56,495 nt of DNA from an uncultured Flavonifractor sp. (GCF_944387675.1 NZ_CALXFV010000002.1:1-56495), one strand, 5' to 3'; shown: positions 17,192 through 26,596, counted from the first letter of the stretch. Numbers and translations are program-made. The notes: generated by a model from the sequence alone, not told the origin.

Positions 17192-19672
17192 CTAGTCCAG
17201 GGGATTGACATCCGCAAAGATGGAAGTCCCCTTGTTTTCTTTATCGGTTTGAGCACGCCGGAGCAGCTCGGCCACCAGGGTGCGGCTCTCTCTGGTATTG
17301 GCGCAGGCCAGGGTCAGACGGTAGCGGTACCGGTCGTTCACCTTGGCGATGCCGGCGGGCGCAGGTCCCAGAACCCGCACCTGGACGCGGTCAAAGGGAG
17401 GCCGGGCCAGCCAGCTCTCCAGCGTCTGGCGCAGGCGCATACAGGCCCGCAGGGCCGCCCCCTCCGACCTGGCGGAGGCGGTGAGTACAAACAGGTCCTG
17501 AAAGGGCGGACAGCCCCGCAGCCGCCGCAGCTCAATTTCATGGGCATAAAAGGCGTCGTAATCCTGGCGGGCGGCGGTGCGGATCACATCATTTTCCGGG
17601 GTGAAGGTCTGAATCAACGCCCGTCCGCCCTTGGCGCCCCGGCCCGCCCGGCCCACCACCTGGGTCAGCAGGGAGAAGGTGCGCTCCCCCGCTCGATAGT
17701 CGTCCGCGTACAGGGAGAGGTCGGCGGAAATCACCCCCACCAGGGTGACGTTCTCAAAGTCCAGACCCTTGGCCACCATTTGAGTCCCCACCAGAATGGG
17801 GATCTTCTCCCGCTCAAACCGGGTGAGCAGCGTTTCGTGGGTCTGGGCGGCGGAGATGGTGTCGGTGTCCATCCGCAGGACCTCCCGCTGGGGGAATGCC
17901 TCCCGCAGCTGCTCCTCCACCCGCTGGGTGCCGGTGCCGATGAAGTTCAGCCTGCCGCCGCAGGAGGGGCAGGCGTCGGGCAGCGGCTGGGAGTGGCCGC
18001 AGTAGTGGCACATCAGCCGCCCATTGGCCGAGTGATAGGTCAGGTGGACCGAACAGCGGGGACAGGTGGGTACCTCCCCGCACTCCCCGCAGGACACCAT
18101 GCGCCTGGCGCCCCGGCGGTTGAGAAACAGAATGCTCTGCTCTCCCCGGTCCATCGCCTCCTCCAGTCCGGCCCGCAGGGGGCCGCTGAGGTCGGTGCCG
18201 TTGCCGGCGCGCAGCTCCCGCTTCATATCCACAATCTCCACCGGAGGGAGAGGCCTGGTATTGTAGCGTCTGGACATGGTAAACAGATGATAGGCCCCCT
18301 GCCTGGCCCGGTACATGCTCTCCACCGACGGGGTGGCCGAGCCCAGCAGCAGCAGGGCCTTGTGCTGGACACAGCGGTATTTTGCCACATCTCTGGCGTG
18401 ATATTTGGGGGTATTTTCTGATTGGTAGGAGGGTTCCTGTTCCTCGTCCAGGATGATCAGCCCCAGCCGGCTCAGGGGGGCAAACACGGCGGAGCGGGTG
18501 CCGATCACCACCCGGGCCTGGCCGGCCCGGATACGCTTCCATTCGTCGTACCGCTCCCCCGCCCGAAGGGAGGAGTGGAGCACGGCGATTTTTTCCCCAA
18601 AGTGGGCGGAGAACAGCCGCAGCAGCTGAGGCGTGAGGGCGATTTCCGGCACCAGTACCAGAGCGGAGCCTCCCCGCTCCAGCACCCGGCGGATCAGCTT
18701 CAGATAGACCTGGGTCTTTCCGCTGCCCGTCACCCCGTAGAGCAAGGCGGCGGCGGCCTGCCCGGAGCGGGCCAGAGCGTCCAGCCCCTCGTATGCCAGC
18801 TGCTGCTCCTCGTTGAGCCGGGGCTCTTCTGCCGGGACCAGCCCCTGGGGGATTGCCACCCGCCGGTAGGTCTCCCGCTGCTCCAGGGTGAGGATGCCCC
18901 GCTTGGCCAAGGCCCGCAGGGTGGCGCCGGTGGCGCCGGTGAAGTAGCACAGCTCCTTGGCCGAGGCACTGCCCAGGCTGCACAGCAGCTCCACCAAGGC
19001 GTACTGGAGCGGGGCGGAGCGCCGCCTTCCGGAGACCTGGGCCATGGCCTCCTCCGGGGGAATGGCCAGAACGGCCACCTGTTCCGTCTTGTCGCCCACG
19101 CCCCGGGAGATGCTGGTCTCCAGGGTCACAATGCCCTTTTCATGCAGCAGCCGCAGAGCCGGGTTGGGGTCTTTCAGGCCGAATGCCTCCTTGATCTGCC
19201 CCACGTCTCCCTGTCCGCCCCAGGCCGCCAGCAGCTCCACCAGATGCCTGGCGTGCTCCGACCGGCCGGCGGCGGTCAGCGCCTGCTGCTTATCCACTCC
19301 GGGCGCAAACTGCCAGCGGTCCTGGAGGGAGAAGTACAGCCCCGCGGGCAGCATGGCCCTGGCGGCGTCATACACCGTGCAGAACCAGCGCTCCCGCATC
19401 CAGAGGGCCAGCCGGAGAGCGTCCCCGTCCAGCACCGGCTCGCCGTCCAGCACGGCGGCAATCTGCTTCCGTCTGGCGTCGGGCGGACAGCCCGGGGTCA
19501 GAGTCAGAACCAGGCCCTCCACCCGCCGGTTGCCTGCGCCAAAGGGTACCATCACCCGCATACCGGGGCGGAGCGTGTCCCGGACCTGCTCCGGCACAGC
19601 GTAGTCATAGGGCTTGTCGATGGCGTAGGTAGCGGCGCTCAGCGCAATCTTGGCCACCGTTATGCCGTCCAT
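17192..19672 (-). CDS. priA: Primosomal replication restart helicase
   Basis: 3'-5' helicase that reloads the replisome at stalled forks. 826 residues: N-terminal DNA-binding domain (AKIALSAATYAIDKPYDY...), helicase lobe 1 with Walker A YGVTGSGKTQVYL, Walker B LDEEQEPSY, a paired zinc-binding insert (CGECGEVPTCPRC then CHYCGHSQPLPDACPSCGG), and lobe 2 GTQMVAKGLDFENV. The Walker B reads DEEQ rather than the common DEEH. The start chosen is ATG 19672, nine bases from GGAGG; the ATG at 19678 is only three bases away. Confidence 0.96.
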   Translation of the reverse strand: MDGITVAKIALSAATYAIDKPYDYAVPEQVRDTLRPGMRVMVPFGAGNRRVEGLVLTLTPGCPPDARRKQIAAVLDGEPVLDGDALRLALWMRERWFCTVYDAARAMLPAGLYFSLQDRWQFAPGVDKQQALTAAGRSEHARHLVELLAAWGGQGDVGQIKEAFGLKDPNPALRLLHEKGIVTLETSISRGVGDKTEQVAVLAIPPEEAMAQVSGRRRSAPLQYALVELLCSLGSASAKELCYFTGATGATLRALAKRGILTLEQRETYRRVAIPQGLVPAEEPRLNEEQQLAYEGLDALARSGQAAAALLYGVTGSGKTQVYLKLIRRVLERGGSALVLVPEIALTPQLLRLFSAHFGEKIAVLHSSLRAGERYDEWKRIRAGQARVVIGTRSAVFAPLSRLGLIILDEEQEPSYQSENTPKYHARDVAKYRCVQHKALLLLGSATPSVESMYRARQGAYHLFTMSRRYNTRPLPPVEIVDMKRELRAGNGTDLSGPLRAGLEEAMDRGEQSILFLNRRGARRMVSCGECGEVPTCPRCSVHLTYHSANGRLMCHYCGHSQPLPDACPSCGGRLNFIGTGTQRVEEQLREAFPQREVLRMDTDTISAAQTHETLLTRFEREKIPILVGTQMVAKGLDFENVTLVGVISADLSLYADDYRAGERTFSLLTQVVGRAGRGAKGGRALIQTFTPENDVIRTAARQDYDAFYAHEIELRRLRGCPPFQDLFVLTASARSEGAALRACMRLRQTLESWLARPPFDRVQVRVLGPAPAGIAKVNDRYRYRLTLACANTRESRTLVAELLRRAQTDKENKGTSIFADVNPLD

Positions 19673-19715
19673 CCGCATCCACCTCCCCCGGCGCCGTTTT
19701 CTCCCTGCACAGGCA

Positions 19716-19753
19716 GAGGCAAGCGGCAGACCCTACGTCCCGCCGCTTGCCTC
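19716..19753 (-). other. Hairpin between rpoZ and priA
   Basis: Perfect 12-bp stem GAGGCAAGCGGC (19716-19727) with 19742-19753 and a 14-base loop, just downstream of the rpoZ stop. No T tract follows on the minus strand, so it is more likely an RNA-stability or processing structure than an intrinsic terminator. Confidence 0.5.
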
Positions 19754-19764
19754 CCTCTCTCTGG

Positions 19765-19965
19765 TCAGCCCTCTTCGTCCGTCAGGCTCAGCTTTCCCTC
19801 GGCCACCTCTCGAATGGCAATGGTCACCGGCTTGTCCTCCAGGGACAGCCCGGCGTCTTCCGCCTCGCTGGCCACCTGGCGCGCCCGCTGGGCCACCACA
19901 TTCACCAGCATATAGCGGCTGGGTACCTGCTTGAGCAGCTTATTCATCGGAGGTTCGAGCATCAT
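19765..19965 (-). CDS. rpoZ: RNA polymerase omega subunit
   Basis: Small subunit that helps fold and hold beta-prime in RNA polymerase. 66 residues, typical of Firmicute omega; SRYMLVNVVAQRARQV is the conserved core helix, preceded by the short N-terminal MMLEPPMNKLL. ATG 19965 lies six bases downstream of the gmk stop region; order gmk-rpoZ is conserved in Firmicutes. Confidence 0.93.
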   Translation of the reverse strand: MMLEPPMNKLLKQVPSRYMLVNVVAQRARQVASEAEDAGLSLEDKPVTIAIREVAEGKLSLTDEEG

Positions 19966-19971
19966 ATCGGA

Positions 19972-20577
19972 TCAGACTCCTTCTACAAAATTCATGCGGT
20001 TCTTGGTGCGGCAGTCCTCGGCGGTCAAAATGGCGATGATCTCCCCCGCCGCCTCGGACACCTTGTCATTGACCACCAGATAATCATAATGGCAGATCTG
20101 CTGGTACTCCTCCCTGGCCTTCCGCAGCCGGCCCTGGATGACCTCTTCCTGGTCGGTGGCCCGGCGGTGAAGGCGGCGGGACAATTCCTCAAAGGAGGGG
20201 GGGACAATGAAGATCAGCACCGCGTCGGGACACTTGGCCCGCACCTTGGCCGCCCCCTGCACCTCAATATCCAGCAGCACGTCAATCCCGGCGTCCAGCT
20301 TTTCCTGAATGACCTTCAGTGAGGTGCCGTAGTAATTATGGACATATTCCGCGTATTCCAGAAGCTCCCCCTTGGCGATCATCTCCTCGAAGGTCTCCCG
20401 GGTTACGAAGTGGTAGTTTACGCCGTCCGCTTCCCCCACACGGGGCTGCCGGGTGGTAAAGGAGACGGAAAAGTAAATGTCTTGCCGCTCACTCAAAAGC
20501 TCGGAAATCACCGTGCTCTTTCCCACGCCGGAGGGGCCGGAAACCACAATCAGCTGTCCGCGGGTCTTTTTCTTCAC
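19972..20577 (-). CDS. gmk: Guanylate kinase
   Basis: Phosphorylates GMP to GDP. 201 residues: P-loop GPSGVGKST (14-22), the GMP-binding segment SVSFTTRQPRVGEADGVNYH, lid region RRATDQEEVIQGRL. Starts two bases after the remA stop. Confidence 0.98.
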   Translation of the reverse strand: MKKKTRGQLIVVSGPSGVGKSTVISELLSERQDIYFSVSFTTRQPRVGEADGVNYHFVTRETFEEMIAKGELLEYAEYVHNYYGTSLKVIQEKLDAGIDVLLDIEVQGAAKVRAKCPDAVLIFIVPPSFEELSRRLHRRATDQEEVIQGRLRKAREEYQQICHYDYLVVNDKVSEAAGEIIAILTAEDCRTKNRMNFVEGV

Positions 20578-20579
20578 GC

Positions 20580-20852
20580 TTATGCCTCCTCACTTTCCTC
20601 TGCCGCCGGTTCGGACTCCTTGCCGGCCAGACGCCCGGCCACCGTCTCCGGCTGGAGGGCGGAGAGCACAATGTGGTCGCTGTCCATAATGAGCACCGCC
20701 CGGGTGCGGCGGCCGTAGGTGGCGTCAATCAGCACACCCCGGTCTCTGGCCTCCTGAATCGTCCGCTTGATGGGGGCGGATTCGGGACTGACCACAGCGA
20801 TGAGCCGGCCCGCGGAGACCATATTGCCAAAGCCGATATTGATGAGCTTCAT
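20580..20852 (-). CDS. remA: RemA/DUF370 regulatory protein
   Basis: DUF370 family; in B. subtilis RemA is a DNA-binding activator of biofilm matrix operons. 90 residues: conserved [18 protein letters not shown] and the basic [20 protein letters not shown], then an acidic Glu/Ala-rich tail absent from the shorter Bacillus version. Between yicC and gmk, the usual place. The regulatory role here is by family inference. Confidence 0.9.
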   Translation of the reverse strand: MKLINIGFGNMVSAGRLIAVVSPESAPIKRTIQEARDRGVLIDATYGRRTRAVLIMDSDHIVLSALQPETVAGRLAGKESEPAAEESEEA

Positions 20853-20866
20853 CCCGACCCACCGCC

Positions 20867-21745
20867 TTACTCCATGTTCTGGATCTGTTCCCGGATCTTC
20901 TCGATCTCGGCCTTGATGTCCACCACATAGCCGGCGGTTTCAATATCGTTGCATTTGGAGCCGATGGTGTTGGCCTCCCGGTTGAACTCCTGAATGAGAA
21001 AGTCCAGCTTGCGGCCCACCGGGCCGTCCTGATTCAGCAGATGACGCAGCTGGGACAGGTGGCTGCGCAGGCGCACCGTCTCCTCGTCCACCGCCACCTT
21101 GTCGGCGTAGATGGCCGCCTCGGTGAGGATGCGGCTCTCATCCAGCTGGGTGTTTTTCAGCACCTCCGACATCCTGGCCCACAGCCGCGCCCGGTAATCG
21201 GCCACAATGCCGGGTGCGCGGACCTCCACCTGGGACACCAGCCCCTCAATGGTGGCGGCGCGGCCGAGCACGTCCTGGCTCAGCTTCTCTCCCTCCCGCA
21301 GGCGCATGGCGTCAAAATCGCTGAGGGCCAGCTCCAGCACCGCACAAAGATCCGCCGACACCGCCTCCAGATCCTCCTGGGTCTTTTCCACCAGAAACAC
21401 ATCCTGGAACCGGGAGAGCAGGGAGACGGAGAGATCGTCCTTCAGGCCGTAAGCGTCCCGCAGGGCGCATAGGGCCGCGTAATAGCCGTCCGCCATGGGA
21501 CGGTTGACCGAGATGGTCACATCTCCGCCCTCGGAGGGGCCGATGGTGACAAATACATCCACCTTGCCCCGGGAAATATGGGACTGCACCGCCGCTTTTA
21601 TGGCGTCCTCCGCGAAGACGTAGATCCGCGGCAGCTTTACGGTGCAATCCAGGTAGCGGTTGTTCACCGACCGGACCTCTACGGTAATGGGCCGGCCGTG
21701 GAGCACAGCCTCCCCCCTGCCGTAGCCTGTCATGCTCTTGATCAA
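20867..21745 (-). CDS. YicC family endoribonuclease-like protein
   Basis: YicC/YloC family, recently assigned RNase activity in Gram-positive and enteric homologues; cytosolic. 292 residues with the hallmark [12 protein letters not shown] opening, [11 protein letters not shown], and the C-terminal [19 protein letters not shown]. The start is TTG 21745 (giving [10 protein letters not shown]) because GGGGGAG lies six bases before it and homologues begin there; the longer frame has no such support. First gene of the remA-gmk-rpoZ-priA run. Confidence 0.93.
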   Translation of the reverse strand: MIKSMTGYGRGEAVLHGRPITVEVRSVNNRYLDCTVKLPRIYVFAEDAIKAAVQSHISRGKVDVFVTIGPSEGGDVTISVNRPMADGYYAALCALRDAYGLKDDLSVSLLSRFQDVFLVEKTQEDLEAVSADLCAVLELALSDFDAMRLREGEKLSQDVLGRAATIEGLVSQVEVRAPGIVADYRARLWARMSEVLKNTQLDESRILTEAAIYADKVAVDEETVRLRSHLSQLRHLLNQDGPVGRKLDFLIQEFNREANTIGSKCNDIETAGYVVDIKAEIEKIREQIQNME

Positions 21746-21820
21746 AGCCAGCTCCCCCTGTTCCTGGTAATCTCTATGGATCCCGCACTCCAACTCCGGC
21801 GGATAAAAAATCTCCTGAAA

Positions 21821-21849
21821 AGTATACCAGATCAGGTCCCTTTTCGCAA
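21821..21849 (-). promoter_or_regulatory. Sigma-A promoter of the yicC operon
   Basis: Minus strand: TTGCGA (21849-21844), 17-bp spacer, TATACT (21826-21821). It overlaps the last codons of the upstream membrane-protein gene and precedes the yicC start by 76 bp; it probably drives the long yicC-to-thiN housekeeping transcript. Confidence 0.65.
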
Positions 21850-22368
21850 GACCCTGTCCACCCGCGCCTCATAGAACCCGATGAGCTTGGAAAAACCCAC
21901 GTCGTAAATCACGAAAGCAACGCCTCCCCCTGCAAACACCATCCAGTTCCGGTTCAGCAGAGGCGGCAGAAAGGGCAGCAGCAGCTCCCGCAGGCCGAAC
22001 CAGAACAAGCACAGGATTGCGTAAAACACCGCCAGTTTGCACGCCCACTCCAGCACGCGGCCGGGCAGATGCTCCAGCAGGCTTTTCAACATGGGCCACA
22101 GGCCGAAAAACAGCAGGTAGAGGATCACATTCCCCTTTCCCGGCAGCAGCAGCAGGCCCAGAAGGCCGGTGGCGCCATAGCAGAAAAAGCCGGCCCGCAG
22201 CCCGGAGGAGATCACCGCCCCCGCGGGAAACAGACCCGCCACAGCCGTCAGTCCCAGCTTGGCCCCGGGGGATACGGCGGACAGATACAGAAAAAGGAGG
22301 GAAAGCGCGGTCAGAATGCCCACCAGCGCCGTCACATGGGCGGTCGCCCCAGTTCTCTTCCCCGCCAT
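21832..22368 (-). CDS. Multispanning membrane protein of unknown function
   Basis: 178 residues, not recognised. Five or six hydrophobic segments (about 12-32, 37-58, 60-78, 80-98, 108-130, 140-160), few charged loops, and a basic C-terminus (EARVDRVLRKGT). The size and layout resemble S-components of ECF vitamin transporters or a general membrane-integrity protein, but no diagnostic motif was seen. It begins three bases after the J-domain gene and closes that cluster. Confidence 0.8.
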   Translation of the reverse strand: MAGKRTGATAHVTALVGILTALSLLFLYLSAVSPGAKLGLTAVAGLFPAGAVISSGLRAGFFCYGATGLLGLLLLPGKGNVILYLLFFGLWPMLKSLLEHLPGRVLEWACKLAVFYAILCLFWFGLRELLLPFLPPLLNRNWMVFAGGGVAFVIYDVGFSKLIGFYEARVDRVLRKGT

Positions 22369-22371
22369 GGC

Positions 22372-22992
22372 TCAGTACCCGCCGCAGCCGCCGCACAGGC
22401 AGTTGAGGCACATACAGGCGGTACACATGTCGCAGGCGTCCATCCCGCCGCCATAGCCGTAGGGGCGGTAGGCCTGTCCCCCCTGGCGCATCATCATCAG
22501 CGCCTGGCGGTACTCCCCGTTGGAGGGGTCCATATTGCAGGCCATCTGGAAATGCTGGGTGGCCTCATCCAGCCAGCCCTTCCGGTAGGCGATGGAGCCG
22601 GAGAGGAAGTGCCACTCCGCGTCCTGGCCGGGGGCGCTGCGCAGCAGCTGCTCGGCCCGGCCGATGTCCCCCATGTTGATGGCCTGGCGGACCTGGGTAT
22701 ACAGGCTGCCGGAGGAGTTGCGGGCATACTGCTGCTGATACTGCTGCTGCTGATAGCCACCCTGGTAGGTGCTCTGCCCCTGGTAGCCCCCGGAGCCGCC
22801 TCCGCTGCGCATGCGGGTGATGGAGTCGTAGGCCTGATTGATCTCCTTCATCTTCTCTTCCGCCAGGTCGGCCAGGGGGTTGTTCTGATAGTTGTCCGGG
22901 TGGTATTTCCGCGCCAGCTCACGGTAGGCCCGCTTGATTTCCTCATCGCTGGCGTCCGGCTTGACACCCAATACGCTATACGGATCGCTCAT
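22372..22992 (-). CDS. J-domain protein with Cys-rich tail
   Basis: 206 residues. N-terminal J domain 1-60 ([23 protein letters not shown] motif in KYHPDNYQ), a Gly/Tyr/Gln linker (about 63-90), a helical tetratricopeptide-like region (about 95-165), and a C-terminal cysteine cluster with eight Cys in about 20 residues ([17 protein letters not shown]). It would stimulate an Hsp70 through HPD; the tail may bind zinc or another metal. The start overlaps the DUF5685 stop by four bases. It is not the canonical DnaJ, as it lacks the CxxCxGxG zinc fingers. Confidence 0.9.
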   Translation of the reverse strand: MSDPYSVLGVKPDASDEEIKRAYRELARKYHPDNYQNNPLADLAEEKMKEINQAYDSITRMRSGGGSGGYQGQSTYQGGYQQQQYQQQYARNSSGSLYTQVRQAINMGDIGRAEQLLRSAPGQDAEWHFLSGSIAYRKGWLDEATQHFQMACNMDPSNGEYRQALMMMRQGGQAYRPYGYGGGMDACDMCTACMCLNCLCGGCGGY

Positions 22993-23858
22993 GTACTCTG
23001 TCTCCTGTTTCTGTGATTGGCGGCCTTCCAGCGGCCGGTAAATACCAGTTCCTCCACTGCGGGAAGGCCCAGGTATAAAATATTCTCCACCGTACCCTGC
23101 CAGTGGCCCAGTTCCAGCAGTCCCCCTGCGGAGCGGGCCAGGTTGAGGGAGTGGCGCAGGGTGGTGCGCAGATACTCCCGATGTTCCTCCGCCTGGCCGG
23201 AAAAGCGGGCGGCAATGGGGTTATAGCTGCCCCGGCGCCGGTCCTCCGCCAGGTCGTCCCAGGCGTCCACCAGGTAGATCCAGCGGCCCACGTGGTAGAG
23301 CAGCTGCTCCAGCGCCCGGTCCCGTCCGGAGTCCGGCGTCACGGGGGCGGCGGCGGCCAGAAGCCGGGCAAAGGTGTCCGCCGTCCGGTCCAGAGAGGGA
23401 CAGTTCTCCCCTTCCAGGGTCTGGAGCCGCTCCAGATTCTCCCGCACCGCTCGGTCAAAGTCCGGCCGGTTTGCCGCCGCCCGGCGGTAGCTGCCCCGGA
23501 ACAGCACCGAGAGCAGTCCGGCCCAGAGCCGCTTCCAAAAGGGGCCGTCCGCCACGGTGTCCCGCAGCTTCCAGTAGGCCAGAATGGTACCTGCGTCGGC
23601 GGCGGCGTCCACACCCCCGCCGGCGGCACAGCGCTTTTTCCGGCACCACAGCCGGGCGGGACAGGGACGGCGCTCCACCGCGGGCTTGTCCCCGTCCAGC
23701 AGCATGGCCAGAAAGGCGAAATCGTAGCTTAGAAACATCCGGGCCAGAAAGCCGTGCCGGCGGCCCAGCGCCCGGCACAGGCCGCAGTACAGCGCCTCAT
23801 AATCCCGCTGCTCCCGTACCTTCAGCTCGTCCCGGTATGGGCGCACATAACCGAACAT
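22989..23858 (-). CDS. DUF5685 family protein
   Basis: 289 residues starting [16 protein letters not shown] and containing [13 protein letters not shown], the signature of this uncharacterised family. Mostly helical, resembling all-alpha isoprenoid-synthase-like folds ([21 protein letters not shown] has a DDxxED-like acidic patch). Function unknown. Coupled by ATGA overlaps to rseC upstream and the J-domain gene downstream. Start ATG 23858 was chosen because it is where family similarity begins; the longer frame upstream reads through rseC antisense-free sequence without similarity. Confidence 0.85.
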   Translation of the reverse strand: MFGYVRPYRDELKVREQRDYEALYCGLCRALGRRHGFLARMFLSYDFAFLAMLLDGDKPAVERRPCPARLWCRKKRCAAGGGVDAAADAGTILAYWKLRDTVADGPFWKRLWAGLLSVLFRGSYRRAAANRPDFDRAVRENLERLQTLEGENCPSLDRTADTFARLLAAAAPVTPDSGRDRALEQLLYHVGRWIYLVDAWDDLAEDRRRGSYNPIAARFSGQAEEHREYLRTTLRHSLNLARSAGGLLELGHWQGTVENILYLGLPAVEELVFTGRWKAANHRNRRQST

Positions 23859-24286
23859 CAGTCCTGGGGATTGATGGCCGTGATGCGGAAGGTAATGGAC
23901 TGGTCGCGGCGCACCTGCCGGTCCAGAAGGATGGCCAGCGCCACGCCGGCGGCAAAACCCAACCCGCCCACGGCGGCGCTGACGCCGCCGCTGAGCCGGG
24001 CCGCCGCACACAGAAAATAGCCCAGGAAGAACAGGAGGAAGGGGACCAGATAGACCACCACCGCCGCCTTGAGCACCCCGCCGGTGGAGGACTCCACCCG
24101 CACCATATCCCCGGGCATGGCCCGCACCGGGTTGGCCGCCACCACCGACACCGTGGAGCTGACCATCAGCTCGCTGCATCCGCCGCCGCACTTGGAGCAG
24201 TCGTGTCCGCAGGCGGACTGCCGCTTCACCGCCACCTCCGCAGTGCCGTTGTCCAGCACCCGGGTTACCTTTGCCGTTTGAATCAT
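23858..24286 (-). CDS. SoxR-reducing/RseC family protein
   Basis: 142-residue membrane protein of the RseC/SoxR_red family. N-terminal soluble domain with a cysteine group (ACGHDCSKCGGGCSEL, about 25-40), which may hold an Fe-S cluster or metal, then two membrane segments (about 72-95 and 103-122). In other bacteria RseC sits with Rnf/SoxR-reducing complexes; no rnf genes are visible here, so its redox partner is unknown. ATG 24286 lies 17 bp after cdaR. Confidence 0.88.
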   Translation of the reverse strand: MIQTAKVTRVLDNGTAEVAVKRQSACGHDCSKCGGGCSELMVSSTVSVVAANPVRAMPGDMVRVESSTGGVLKAAVVVYLVPFLLFFLGYFLCAAARLSGGVSAAVGGLGFAAGVALAILLDRQVRRDQSITFRITAINPQD

Positions 24287-24303
24287 TCCATACTCACCTT
24301 TTG

Positions 24304-25551
24304 TTATTCTCTCGTAATAGAGACCACAATATTGTAGTCCCCAACCACGCCCACGTCGCTGCTGCCGTCCAGATAGACCTTGACGGGAATGGTCTGGTTG
24401 CCGGTGGACAGCTCCACCTCGGACAGGTCGGCCACAATCCGCAGCTGGGAGGAGGTCACCGCCTCCACCGCCTCCTGCGTACCCCGGATCTGCACGCTGC
24501 ACGACTGGGTCACAACCTCGGCCAGATAACCCTCCGGCTTGTTGATGAAACTGATGTTGCTGACCTGCAAAACCTTGGTGTCCAGACCGTACACCGTCAC
24601 CGTCACCTCCGCCTCCGTAATGCCGCTGACGTTGGTCAGGGCGGAATCCAGCTGAATGGGCATGGACTGGGTCAGGGTGCTGAACACACCGGACAGGTCG
24701 ATCTCCCCCAGACTGATGCGGTCCAGGTTCTCCAGATCCGCGTCACTGCCCGATACCATGATGCTGTCCGGCTCGATGTCAATCTTCACATCATCCTCTG
24801 TCGCGCCGCCGCCGGGGATGAGGTCTACCGTCAGTTCCACTTCCTTCAGCTTTTCCACCGGCAGGGTGACCAGCACCGTGCTGGGGTCCAGCTCCAGGCC
24901 CGCCGGGTCCATGATCTCCCCGTTCAGGTCGATCAGCACATAGCCGATGTCCTGGCTGTAGGTGGCGTTCATATCCGTCTGGGTTACGGTTACTTTGGCG
25001 TAGTCAATCTGATCCACCAGCTCCTGGGGGCCGCTGACCGTCACCTGCTCCGGAGCCATGGAGAACTCTCCCCGCTGATAGCCGTCGGCAATACTGCCCT
25101 CGAAAGAACCCCGGACATCCACCTGCCTGCTGCTCCATTTGGAAATGGTGAAGGACACCGCGCCTGGGCTGGTGTACTGAAGATCAACAGAGTCGGACGT
25201 GGTAATGGAGCGGGGATAGTTGATGTTGCGGGAGGTGATGCTCACGCTCTGCATCCCCGGTTCGGTGATGCCGGAGACGTCTATGATCACAGTGGTCTCC
25301 CCCTGGTTCAGGCGATCCCACACATCCTTCCGGGTCCGAATCCGCAGGGAAACTGCCTGGTCCGCCCCCTCGGAAATCATCAGGCCCCGCTCTTCCAGCT
25401 TTTCCAGGCCGCTGAATACCACCTGAACGCCGCTGAGAGTGCTGGTTTTAATGGGATTGGCCTCTTTTCCAACATAAATCCACAGAATAAAGGCCAGCAG
25501 AAGGGAGACGATGACATAAAACCATCTGCTGTCAGTGACTCTTTTCCCCAC
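24304..25551 (-). CDS. cdaR: CdaR, YbbR-domain regulator of c-di-AMP synthase
   Basis: Membrane-anchored regulator of CdaA. 415 residues: one N-terminal membrane helix (about 10-28, FYVIVSLLLAFILWIYV) followed by four tandem extracellular YbbR beta domains. The start is GTG 25551 with GGGGGAG seven bases upstream, overlapping the cdaA end by 20 bases; the open frame continues upstream inside cdaA without similarity. The pairing with cdaA matches the established cdaA-cdaR operon. Confidence 0.94.
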   Translation of the reverse strand: MGKRVTDSRWFYVIVSLLLAFILWIYVGKEANPIKTSTLSGVQVVFSGLEKLEERGLMISEGADQAVSLRIRTRKDVWDRLNQGETTVIIDVSGITEPGMQSVSITSRNINYPRSITTSDSVDLQYTSPGAVSFTISKWSSRQVDVRGSFEGSIADGYQRGEFSMAPEQVTVSGPQELVDQIDYAKVTVTQTDMNATYSQDIGYVLIDLNGEIMDPAGLELDPSTVLVTLPVEKLKEVELTVDLIPGGGATEDDVKIDIEPDSIMVSGSDADLENLDRISLGEIDLSGVFSTLTQSMPIQLDSALTNVSGITEAEVTVTVYGLDTKVLQVSNISFINKPEGYLAEVVTQSCSVQIRGTQEAVEAVTSSQLRIVADLSEVELSTGNQTIPVKVYLDGSSDVGVVGDYNIVVSITRE

Positions 25552-26419
25552 TCTGCTTCTCCCCCTTTCCAGCCCGGAACAGGTTGGCCAATTTGAACTT
25601 GGGCGCCACCTCGACATCCTCCAGCTCAGGCAGCAGCTCATTGCGCAGCAGCCGCTCCAGGGTCTCCGGCGCCAGATGGCGCTTGAGCATGCCGCCCACC
25701 GCCACGGAAATGGAGCCGGTCTCCTCCGAGACAATGGCCACCACCGCGTCGGTGTGCTCGCTGGCGCCGATACCTGCCCGGTGGCGCATGCCCAGCTCCC
25801 GTGACAGGTTCACATTGCCAGACATGGGGAGCATACAGCCGGCCCCCACAATCCGTCCTCCCCGGACGATCACCGCCCCGTCATGGAGGGGCGCCTTGTT
25901 CCAGAAAATATTCTTCAGCAGTTCGGCATTTACCGTGCAGTCCAGGGCCGTGCCGGTCTTGATGGCGTCTTCCAGCATGTTTTTCCGCTCAAACACCATC
26001 AGTGCGCCGGTCTTGGACTTGGACAGGGAGGCGTAGGCCTCTACCGTCTGAGTGATGGCGCTGTCCAGCTCATTGCGCTCCTCGGCGTGGGTGAATACCT
26101 CCCCCAGATTGGCCCGGCCCACCTGTTCCAAAAACCGCCGGATCTCCGGCTGGAAGAGGATAACCAGCGCCAGCGCGCCGTACTCCACAATCTTGCCCAT
26201 CAGGAAATTCACCGTGTTGAGCTGGAGCACACCGGAGACCAGCAGCGCCAGCAGCAGCAGCAGGATACCCTTGGCCACCGCCCCGGTGCTGGTGCGGCGG
26301 ATAAACAGAATGACCCGGTAGATGATAAAGGCCATGATGAGGATATCGATGAGATCACGGACACCGAAGGGCGTCACCATCCCCTTAAACTGCTGCAACA
26401 GATATAAGATCACTTCCAT
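25532..26419 (-). CDS. cdaA: Diadenylate cyclase
   Basis: Makes c-di-AMP from two ATP; controls potassium, osmolyte and wall homeostasis. 295 residues: three membrane helices (about 20-40, 50-68, 75-92), then the DAC domain with DGA (180-182) and RHR (212-214), the two catalytic signatures. Preceded by a strong sigma-A promoter. First gene of cdaA-cdaR-rseC-DUF5685-J-domain-membrane protein. Confidence 0.97.
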   Translation of the reverse strand: MEVILYLLQQFKGMVTPFGVRDLIDILIMAFIIYRVILFIRRTSTGAVAKGILLLLLALLVSGVLQLNTVNFLMGKIVEYGALALVILFQPEIRRFLEQVGRANLGEVFTHAEERNELDSAITQTVEAYASLSKSKTGALMVFERKNMLEDAIKTGTALDCTVNAELLKNIFWNKAPLHDGAVIVRGGRIVGAGCMLPMSGNVNLSRELGMRHRAGIGASEHTDAVVAIVSEETGSISVAVGGMLKRHLAPETLERLLRNELLPELEDVEVAPKFKLANLFRAGKGEKQSGEKSH

Positions 26420-26474
26420 TTCCTCATCTCCCGCGTTCAGCCCACAGGGGCCTTCCCTTCCCTTTAACTAAATT

Positions 26475-26503
26475 ATTATACTGTATTCCCAGCCTCTTTA
26501 CAA
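26475..26503 (-). promoter_or_regulatory. Sigma-A promoter of cdaA operon
   Basis: Minus strand: TTGTAA (26503-26498), 17-bp spacer, TATAAT (26480-26475), 56 bp before the cdaA start. Near-consensus; no competing hexamers in the intergenic region. Confidence 0.8.
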
Positions 26504-26551
26504 GTATTACAAACCGGAGGAAAATCAATTTTCTGTAAACATCCCATGAAA

Positions 26552-26594
26552 GCGGCGGCTGTCTGCGGAAGTGCTCTCCGCAGACAGCCGCCGC
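26552..26594 (-). terminator. Terminator after the class V aminotransferase gene
   Basis: Perfect 18-bp GC-rich stem (26552-26569 with 26577-26594) and a 7-base loop, two bases after the stop codon at 26597. Only a short TTTC follows on the minus strand, but the stem is very stable. It also insulates the cdaA promoter. Confidence 0.75.
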
Positions 26595-26596
26595 CT

